NCBI GenBank assembly: GCA_025996755.1
Contig: BNTR01000122.1
Coordinates: 1-8,512, forward strand
Length of the DNA stretch: 8,512 bases
Source: Bacteroidia bacterium
GTDB lineage: Bacteria > Bacteroidota > Bacteroidia > Bacteroidales > Azobacteroidaceae
Direction: 5' to 3'
Shown in pieces: positions 1 to 5,473 of the stretch. A program made the position numbers and the translations under genes. The notes under the pieces were generated by a model. The model had not been told where the DNA came from, made no database searches, and saw only the letters and a list, made by a program, of their open reading frames with translations. Numbering within the stretch: the stretch's first letter is position 1; every line of letters begins with the position of its first letter.

Positions 1-629
1 ATGAGCGAATTGGGTATTTTTTTGATAAATTTGGGCGATACAATGATGAGAAGCAAACTCAACGCGCCCACCGCCAGCGAGGGCAGACTGACAGTGTCAA
101 AAGCCTGCGCGTAGGCACCCCACTTGGCGATAAAATCGGCGGGCACGCTCGCCATCGTCAGTCCGAAAAAATCTTTCATCTGCGTGGAAAAAATCGTCAG
201 CGCAATCCCGCTCGTGAAGCCCACGATAATCGGATAGGGCATAAATTTGATGACCGACCCGAAGCGCAGAAGCCCCATCCCGATGAGCATCACGCCCGCC
301 AAAACCGTTGCCACAGCCAATCCGGCATAACCAAACTGCGCAATAATGCCGTAAACAATCACGATGAACGCGCCCGTTGGTCCGCCGATTTGCACCGAAC
401 TCCCGCCCAACAGCGACACAATGAAACCGCCGATAATCGCCGTAATCAGCCCCTTTTCGGGACTAACGCCGCTCGCAATCCCGAACGCAATCGCCAGCGG
501 CAGAGCCACAATGCCCACGATGATGCCCGCCATAAGGTCGGCCATAAACTTTTCCCGCGAATAATTTTTGAGGGAAGTAACCAATTTCGGCTTAAAGTCG
601 ATGTTCAATTTAGAAAAATCCGCTTTCAT
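1..629 (-). CDS. SulP-family anion (sulfate-type) permease, N-terminal part, cut by window edge
   Basis: Reading the minus strand from the ATG at 629-627 gives 209 codons without a stop, running off the left edge. The product starts [16 protein letters not shown] and has the SulP (SLC26-like) N-terminal core. Residues 31-53 form a hydrophobic segment ([19 protein letters not shown]), followed by [14 protein letters not shown] at 56-69 and the signature QIGGPTGAF at 80-88. More hydrophobic helices lie at about 89-120, 130-150 and 182-198. SulP proteins are inner-membrane anion transporters or channels for sulfate, bicarbonate or other anions. The substrate cannot be told from this part, and the C-terminal STAS domain, if present, lies outside the window. 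The gene diverges from topA, and its only visible promoter element is the TACCTTTG read leftward at 660-653. That gives a leader of under 20 bases without a Shine-Dalgarno sequence. Family assignment is confident; substrate is unknown. Confidence 0.9.
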   Translation of the reverse strand, partial: MKADFSKLNIDFKPKLVTSLKNYSREKFMADLMAGIIVGIVALPLAIAFGIASGVSPEKGLITAIIGGFIVSLLGGSSVQIGGPTGAFIVIVYGIIAQFGYAGLAVATVLAGVMLIGMGLLRFGSVIKFMPYPIIVGFTSGIALTIFSTQMKDFFGLTMASVPADFIAKWGAYAQAFDTVSLPSLAVGALSLLLIIVSPKFIKKIPNSL

Positions 630-652
630 GCTTGACTGTTAAAAAAACGCCG

Positions 653-660
653 CAAAGGTA
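653..660 (-). promoter_or_regulatory. Predicted -7 element for the SulP permease gene
   Basis: CAAAGGTA on the plus strand reads TACCTTTG leftward, a perfect match to the Bacteroidota -7 consensus TAnnTTTG. Transcription would start near 646, about 17 bases before the ATG. No TTTG-type -33 element sits 19-21 bases upstream; that place is taken by the opposite arm of the palindrome. Confidence 0.65.
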
Positions 661-683
661 GTGATTTTTACCAAAAAAATCAC

Positions 684-691
684 TACCTTTG
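684..691 (+). promoter_or_regulatory. Predicted -7 element for topA
   Basis: TACCTTTG is a perfect -7 consensus, with the expected start point near 697 and a leader of only about 20 bases to the ATG at 718. As on the other side of the palindrome, no good -33 TTTG is visible at the usual distance. The promoter may therefore depend on an activator, on DNA shape or on supercoiling. Confidence 0.65.
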
Positions 692-717
692 CCGCCGAAT
701 TTTAATAAATGAGAGAG

Positions 718-3099
718 ATGCAGAAAAATTTGGTCATAGTGGAATCTCCGGCTAAAGCAAAAACGATTGAGAAGTTTTTAGGTAGCGACTACAGCGTGCT
801 GTCCAGCTATGGACATATCCGCGACCTGCACGGCAAGGGGCTGTGCGTGGATGTGAATAACAATTTTAAGCCCGATTATGAGGTGTCGCCCGACAAGGCG
901 GAACTTGTTAAGAAACTCAAAAAAGCGGCTAAGGAGGCATCTATGGTGTGGCTCGCATCCGATGAAGACCGTGAGGGAGAAGCCATCTCTTGGCATTTGT
1001 ATGATGTTTTGGGGCTAAACGATGCCGGCTATAAGCGCATCGTGTTTCACGAAATCACGAAATCGGCGATTCTCAGTGCGATTGAAAATCCGCGCAAGAT
1101 CGACCTCAATTTGGTGGATGCACAGCAGGCGCGGCGCGTGGTAGACCGCATCGTGGGCTTTGAGGTGTCGCCTATCCTGTGGCGCAAAATTCGCCCGTCG
1201 TTGTCTGCCGGACGGGTGCAATCGGTGGCTGTGAGGCTGATTGTGGAGCGCGAGCGCGAGATAAACAAGTTCGATGCGGAGGTTTTTTACCGTGTAACAG
1301 CGCAATTCACGCTGCCCGATGGCAAAACGACCGTGAAATCGGAACTCAACAAGAAATTTAAGACAGAAGCGGAGGCGCAGGCATTTCTCGAAAGCCTGAA
1401 AACCGCCACGTTCACGATTGAAGATATTAACACGCGACCGGGCAAGAAATCGCCCGCCGCGCCGTTCACGACCTCCACCTTGCAGCAGGAAGCCGCCCGC
1501 AAAATCGGCTTCTCGGTGTCGCAAACCATGTCGGTGGCGCAACGGCTCTACGAGGCGGGGCTGATTTCCTATATGCGTACCGACTCGCTCAACCTCTCCG
1601 GATTGGCAATCAACGCCTCCAAAGAGGAAATTTTCAAAGAATTTGGCGAAAAATACAGCAAAGTGCGCCAATATCACACCAAGTCGAAAGGCGCACAGGA
1701 GGCGCACGAAGCCATTCGCCCCACCTATATGAGCAACCGCACCGTGAAAGGCACGCCACAGGAGCAACGGCTCTACAAACTGATTTGGGAGCGCACCATC
1801 GCCTCGCAAATGGCTGATGCAGAACTCGAACGCACCACCGTGACGGTGAATATCAGCAACCGCCCCGACGTGAAGTTCCAGATGCAGGGCGAAGTCATCA
1901 AGTTCGACGGCTTCCTGCGCGTGTATATGGAGGACACCGACGACGAAGCGGCGGACGAAAGTATGGAGTCGCTGCTGCCGCCGATGAAACTCAACGAAAT
2001 TTTAACACTCGCCGAAGCCTCCGCCGCCGAACGCCTCACGCAAAAGCCGCCTCGCTACACCGAAGCCAGCCTCGTGCGCAAGATGGAAGAACTCGGCATC
2101 GGTCGCCCATCGACCTACGCACCAACGATTTCGACCATCCAGCAGCGCGATTACGTGCTCAAAGGCAACAAAGACGGCGACGAACGCCCGTTTATCACGC
2201 TGGTGCTGAAAAACGAAAAAATCGCCAAAAACATCAAGAAAGAAACCGTGGGCGCGGACAAAAACAAGTTGATGCCCACCGATTCGGGCTTGGTGGTCAA
2301 CGATTTTTTGACGGAAAATTTCCCAAGGGTCTTAGAATACAATTTCACCGCCAACCTCGAAAAAGAATTTGACAAAATAGCCGACGGCGATGTCAAGTGG
2401 ACAGACACGATGAAGCATTTCTACGATGTGTTTCACCCTGTGGTAGAGGCAGTTGCCGCCTCCAAAACAGAGCACAAAGTGGGCGAGCGCGTCTTAGGAA
2501 CCGACCCCAAAACCGGCAAGCCCGTGTCGGTGAAAATCGGTCGCTTCGGACCATTCGCCCAAATAGGCTCGGCAGAGGCGGAAGAAAAACCCACATTCGC
2601 CTCGCTGACAAAAAACCTCTCCATCGAAACCATCACGCTGGAAGAAGCCCTGAACCTGTTTACCCTCCCGCGAGCGGTTGGCGAACTCGAAGGCAAGCCC
2701 GTAACCGCCTCCATCGGTCGCTTCGGTCCGTATTTGAAGTACGAAAACGCCTTCACGACTATTCCCAAAGGCTACGACCCCTACGTCATCACCATCGAGG
2801 ATGCCACCCAACTCATCAAAGAAAAGCAGGAGCGCGATGCCAACAAACTAATCAAATCGTTCCCCGAAGATGCCAAATTGCAGGTGCTGAACGGTCGCTA
2901 CGGACCGTATATCGCGTTCGACAAAGCCAATTACAAGATTCCAAAAGGCGCAGTTCCGGCAGAATTGACGTATGCCGACTGCCAAAAAATTATCAAGGAA
3001 GCCCCGGAGAAGAAGCCGGCGCGCGGCGGACGATTTGCGAAAAAGGCAGCTGCAAAGACGACTACCGCAAAGACGACTACTGCGAAAAAGAAAAAATAA
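718..3099 (+). CDS. topA: DNA topoisomerase I (type IA), zinc-finger-less Bacteroidota form
   Basis: TopA cuts one DNA strand through a tyrosyl-phosphate link and relaxes negative supercoils behind transcription and replication. I choose the ATG at 718 because MQKNLVIVESPAKAKTI aligns with the usual family N-terminus; an in-frame ATG at 709 would add three residues. Numbered from 718 (793 aa), the TOPRIM domain has E9 and the acidic triad D82/D84/E86 in SDEDREGEA. The catalytic tyrosine is Y285 in ISYMRTDSLNLS. The C-terminal third has three GR(F/Y)GP repeats at about 608, 667 and 726, each followed by an IPKG-type or related segment. There are only two cysteines in the whole protein, so the Cys4 zinc ribbons of E. 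coli TopA are absent. The protein ends in a lysine/alanine/threonine tail (about 765-793) containing AKTTTAKTTTAKKKK. No terminator is visible between topA and the tRNA gene. Confidence 0.97.
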   Translation: MQKNLVIVESPAKAKTIEKFLGSDYSVLSSYGHIRDLHGKGLCVDVNNNFKPDYEVSPDKAELVKKLKKAAKEASMVWLASDEDREGEAISWHLYDVLGLNDAGYKRIVFHEITKSAILSAIENPRKIDLNLVDAQQARRVVDRIVGFEVSPILWRKIRPSLSAGRVQSVAVRLIVEREREINKFDAEVFYRVTAQFTLPDGKTTVKSELNKKFKTEAEAQAFLESLKTATFTIEDINTRPGKKSPAAPFTTSTLQQEAARKIGFSVSQTMSVAQRLYEAGLISYMRTDSLNLSGLAINASKEEIFKEFGEKYSKVRQYHTKSKGAQEAHEAIRPTYMSNRTVKGTPQEQRLYKLIWERTIASQMADAELERTTVTVNISNRPDVKFQMQGEVIKFDGFLRVYMEDTDDEAADESMESLLPPMKLNEILTLAEASAAERLTQKPPRYTEASLVRKMEELGIGRPSTYAPTISTIQQRDYVLKGNKDGDERPFITLVLKNEKIAKNIKKETVGADKNKLMPTDSGLVVNDFLTENFPRVLEYNFTANLEKEFDKIADGDVKWTDTMKHFYDVFHPVVEAVAASKTEHKVGERVLGTDPKTGKPVSVKIGRFGPFAQIGSAEAEEKPTFASLTKNLSIETITLEEALNLFTLPRAVGELEGKPVTASIGRFGPYLKYENAFTTIPKGYDPYVITIEDATQLIKEKQERDANKLIKSFPEDAKLQVLNGRYGPYIAFDKANYKIPKGAVPAELTYADCQKIIKEAPEKKPARGGRFAKKAAAKTTTAKTTTAKKKK

Positions 3100-3128
3100 C
3101 AATCATCGGAAAATTCACAAAAAAAACA

Positions 3129-3160
3129 TTTGGATATTCCAAAAAAAAGTTGTACCTTTG
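3129..3160 (+). promoter_or_regulatory. Promoter for the tRNA-Ser / gdhA / mazG unit
   Basis: TTTG at 3129-3132, a 20-base spacer and a perfect -7 TACCTTTG at 3153-3160 make a textbook Bacteroidota promoter. An A-tract lies in the spacer (3141-3148), and the -7 sits in the extended context GTTGTACCTTTGC. The predicted start point is about 3166, giving a 5' leader of about 19 bases ahead of the tRNA. Confidence 0.85.
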
Positions 3161-3165
3161 CATCC

Positions 3166-3182
3166 GTTTCCGAATTGGAAAC
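3166..3182 (+). other. Hairpin forming the predicted pre-tRNA 5' leader
   Basis: GTTTCC (3166-3171), loop GAATT (3172-3176) and GGAAAC (3177-3182) form a perfect 6-bp stem. It begins at the predicted transcription start and ends two bases before the mature tRNA. No T-tract follows, so it is not an intrinsic terminator. It could influence RNase P access or protect the 5' end; this is inference. Confidence 0.55.
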
Positions 3183-3184
3183 AG

Positions 3185-3269
3185 GGAGAGATGGCAGAGT
3201 GGTCGATTGCGGCGGTCTTGAAAACCGTTGAACTGCGAGGTTCCTGGGGTTCGAATCCCTATCTCTCCG
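3185..3269 (+). tRNA. tRNA-Ser, anticodon UGA
   Basis: The acceptor arm GGAGAGA (3185-3191) pairs fully with TCTCTCC (3262-3268), and the discriminator base is G3269. The anticodon stem GCGGT (3212-3216) and ACCGT (3224-3228) encloses the loop CTTGAAA, with TGA at 3219-3221. The T-loop TTCGAAT is at 3250-3256. A long variable region (3229-3244) marks it as class II, as expected for serine. The 3' CCA is not encoded (CAA follows), so CCA must be added by tRNA nucleotidyltransferase. It would read UCA and, by wobble, probably other UCN codons. The gdhA start codon lies only 15 bases downstream, so processing of the tRNA 3' end would also set the 5' end of the gdhA mRNA. Confidence 0.97.
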
Positions 3270-3284
3270 CAATAAACGCATTTT

Positions 3285-4619
3285 ATGAAGACAGAAGTCA
3301 TTTTACAGGCTTTGGAAGCGAAGCACCCGGGCGAGAAGGAATACCTGCAAGCCGTGGGGGAAGTGCTTCATTCGATTGAGGGGGTGTATAATCAACACCC
3401 TGAGTTTGAAAAGGTTAAGCTCATCGAGCGATTGGTGGAGCCTGACCGTATTTTCACGTTTCGCGTGCCTTGGGTGGACGATGCCGGCAATGTGCAGGTC
3501 AATTTGGGCTACCGCGTGCAGTTCAACAACGCGATTGGACCCTACAAGGGCGGTTTGCGCTTCCACGCATCGGTTACGCTATCGACGCTGAAATTTTTGG
3601 GCTTTGAGCAGACATTCAAAAATGCCCTCACAACCCTGCCTATGGGCGGCGGCAAGGGCGGCTCGGATTTCTCGCCGAAGGGCAAATCCAATGCCGAAAT
3701 TATGCGTTTCTGTCAGGCTTTCGTCTTGGAATTGTGGAAACATATCGGTCCCGACACCGACGTTCCCGCCGGCGACATCGGCGTGGGCGGTCGCGAAATC
3801 GGCTACATCTATGGTATGTACAAAAAATTGGCGGGCGAACACACCGGCACTTTCACCGGCAAGGGCTTGGAATTTGGCGGCTCACTGATTCGCCCCGAAG
3901 CCACCGGCTTTGGCGGTATCTACTTCGTAGAGAATATGCTGAAAGGCAAGGGCTTAAACATCATAGACAAAACCATTGCGATTTCCGGCTTCGGCAACGT
4001 GGCGTGGGGTGCCGCTTTGAAAGCAGGCGAATTGGGCGGCAAAGTGGTTACGATTTCCGGTCCCGACGGCTATATATATGACCCGAACGGCATTTCAGGT
4101 GAAAAAATCGAGTATATGCTCGAACTCCGCGACTCCGGCGACGACATCGTGGCTCCTTATGCCAAAAAGTACGGCGTAGAGTTTTTTGCAGACAAAAAGC
4201 CCTGGCAACAAAAAGTGGATATTGCCCTTCCGTGTGCGATTCAAAATGAATTGAATTTGGACGATGCTAAAACATTGGTTGCCAATGGTGTAACGTGTGT
4301 CGGCGAAATTTCCAATATGGGTTGCACCAACGAAGCGGTCGATTTCTTCATCGAAAAAGGCATCCTGTTTGGTCCCGGCAAAGCGGTCAATGCAGGCGGT
4401 GTGGCTACGTCAGGCTTGGAAATGACCCAAAACGCGATGCACATCTCCTGGACAACCGACGAGGTGGATGCCAAACTGCACCAAATAATGAACGACATCC
4501 ACGCGCAGTGCGTAAAATACGGCAAACAGCCCAACGGCTATGTCAATTACGTGAAAGGCGCCAACATAGCAGGCTTCATGAAGGTGGCGCGCGCGATGAT
4601 GGCGCAAGGCATCATTTAA
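3285..4619 (+). CDS. gdhA: Hexameric glutamate dehydrogenase, residues suggest NAD preference
   Basis: The enzyme interconverts glutamate with 2-oxoglutarate plus ammonium in the cytoplasm, linking nitrogen and carbon metabolism. At 444 aa it has the usual length of the small hexameric GDH class. The active-site residues known from Clostridium symbiosum GDH are present: K88 (GPYKGGLRFH), K112, K124 (PMGGGKGG), D164 (DVPAGDIGVGG) and S376 (VATSGLEMTQN). The Rossmann loop is SGFGNVAWGAA (234-244). At the cofactor ribose-phosphate site the sequence is SGPDGYIYDP (258-267). F236, P260 and D261 match the residues associated with NAD specificity in the C. symbiosum enzyme, so an automatic 'NADP-specific' label may be wrong. 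The gene starts 15 bases after tRNA-Ser with no promoter or terminator visible between them, and mazG follows after 12 bases. The gene symbol is given for the family; Bacteroides NAD-type enzymes are sometimes called gdhB. Confidence 0.95.
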   Translation: MKTEVILQALEAKHPGEKEYLQAVGEVLHSIEGVYNQHPEFEKVKLIERLVEPDRIFTFRVPWVDDAGNVQVNLGYRVQFNNAIGPYKGGLRFHASVTLSTLKFLGFEQTFKNALTTLPMGGGKGGSDFSPKGKSNAEIMRFCQAFVLELWKHIGPDTDVPAGDIGVGGREIGYIYGMYKKLAGEHTGTFTGKGLEFGGSLIRPEATGFGGIYFVENMLKGKGLNIIDKTIAISGFGNVAWGAALKAGELGGKVVTISGPDGYIYDPNGISGEKIEYMLELRDSGDDIVAPYAKKYGVEFFADKKPWQQKVDIALPCAIQNELNLDDAKTLVANGVTCVGEISNMGCTNEAVDFFIEKGILFGPGKAVNAGGVATSGLEMTQNAMHISWTTDEVDAKLHQIMNDIHAQCVKYGKQPNGYVNYVKGANIAGFMKVARAMMAQGII

Positions 4620-4631
4620 GGGGTGCCGGTA

Positions 4632-5411
4632 ATGAACACAAAAGAACAAAAGTTGCAAGCCTTCGGGCGACTGCTCGACACGATGGACGAGCTGCGGGAA
4701 AAATGCCCGTGGGACAGGAAGCAGACCAACGAGAGCCTGCGCACCAACACGATTGAGGAGACTTACGAACTCTGCGAAGCCATCATCAAGGATGATTTTC
4801 CGGAGATTAAGAAAGAGTTGGGCGATGTGTTGCTACACATTATTTTCTATTCCAAAATCGCTTCGGAGAAGGGGCAGTTCGACATTGCCGATGTGTGTAA
4901 TGCGCTGTGCGACAAGCTGATGTTTCGACATCCGCATATTTATGGCGATGTTCAGGCGGACACTGCCGGCGAGGTGTCGCAAAATTGGGAGCAAATCAAA
5001 CTGAAGGAGAAGGGCGGCAACCGAACCGTTTTGGCGGGCGTGCCCGCCAGCTTGCCGAGTGTGCCGAAGGCACACCGCATCCAGGACAAAGCCCGCAACG
5101 CAGGCTTCGATTGGGAGCAGAAAGAGGACGTTTGGGCGAAAGTGAGCGAAGAATTTGGCGAACTTCAAGCCGAAATCGCCGCGATGGATGCCGACAAGAT
5201 GGAAGCCGAGTTTGGCGACCTCTTTTTCAGCCTCATCAACGCCGCCCGCCTCTACAAAATCAATCCCGACAATGCCCTTGAACGCACCAATCAGAAGTTC
5301 ATCACCCGCTTCAATCACATTGAACAGCAAGCCAAAGCGCAAGGCAAATCCCTGAAAGACCTGACCCTCGCCGAAATGGAAACGTTTTGGCAGGAGGCGA
5401 AAACGGTATGA
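4632..5411 (+). CDS. mazG: MazG nucleoside triphosphate pyrophosphohydrolase
   Basis: MazG hydrolyses NTPs and dNTPs to the monophosphate and pyrophosphate, and is linked in other bacteria to housecleaning of abnormal nucleotides and to (p)ppGpp control. The product from the ATG at 4632 is 259 aa, close to E. coli MazG, with the tandem-domain layout. Domain 1 has FGRLLDTMDELREKCPWDR near the start, EExxE at E42/E43/E46, and ExxD at E62/D65. Domain 2 has EExxE at E173/E174/E177 and ExxD at E193/D196, then the conserved RTNQKFITRF segment. Both metal-binding sets look intact. An in-frame GTG at 4623 could add three residues, but the ATG fits the family better. The gap to the gdhA stop is 12 bases, so the two genes are almost certainly co-transcribed. 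A terminator follows the stop at once. Confidence 0.95.
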   Translation: MNTKEQKLQAFGRLLDTMDELREKCPWDRKQTNESLRTNTIEETYELCEAIIKDDFPEIKKELGDVLLHIIFYSKIASEKGQFDIADVCNALCDKLMFRHPHIYGDVQADTAGEVSQNWEQIKLKEKGGNRTVLAGVPASLPSVPKAHRIQDKARNAGFDWEQKEDVWAKVSEEFGELQAEIAAMDADKMEAEFGDLFFSLINAARLYKINPDNALERTNQKFITRFNHIEQQAKAQGKSLKDLTLAEMETFWQEAKTV

Positions 5412-5415
5412 AAAG

Positions 5416-5446
5416 AAAAAAGCCCGCTGTGCGCGGACTTTTTTCC
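5416..5446. terminator. Bidirectional intrinsic terminator between mazG and the TPR lipoprotein gene
   Basis: A six-A run plus GCCCGC, a short TGTGC loop, then GCGGAC plus a T run forms a 12-position stem with one mismatch. It is A-flanked on the left and T-flanked on the right, so it works in both directions. It lies just past the mazG stop (5411) and about 28 bases past the stop of the converging minus-strand gene (5474). Confidence 0.85.
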
Positions 5447-5473
5447 TTTTAGAAAACTACTCTATTTCGAAAA

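Larger units (their letters stand above)
652..692. repeat. 18-bp-arm perfect palindrome carrying two outward-facing -7 elements
   Basis: GCAAAGGTAGTGATTTTT at 652-669 is the exact reverse complement of 675-692, with a 5-base spacer (670-674). Each arm contains one Bacteroidota -7 element, so the repeat is in effect the whole divergent promoter region of the SulP gene and topA. It is seen directly in the sequence. Whether it acts as an operator, a cruciform or only a symmetric promoter is inference. Confidence 0.9.

Noticed and set aside
852..860. TTATTCACA (minus strand) matching a loose DnaA-box consensus
   Set aside because: It is isolated in topA coding sequence, and the degenerate consensus is expected by chance at about this rate.
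1015..1809. 264-aa open frame on the minus strand inside topA
   Set aside because: It lies antisense to an unmistakable topA coding sequence, has low-complexity Arg/Phe-rich content and no recognisable domain. It is a frame shadow.
3100..3152. Possible intrinsic terminator after topA
   Set aside because: There are A-runs but no GC-rich stem followed by a T-tract on the plus strand, so read-through from topA into the tRNA unit cannot be excluded.
2397..3221. 274-aa open frame on the plus strand overlapping the topA end and the tRNA
   Set aside because: It is an Arg/His-rich out-of-frame reading of topA that runs into the tRNA-Ser gene, with no promoter or family resemblance.
3382..3400. Inverted repeat GGGTGT/ACACCC with 7-base spacer near the start of gdhA
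   Set aside because: It lies within conserved GDH coding sequence (VYNQHPEF), so codon content explains it. It has only a 6-bp stem and no T-tract.
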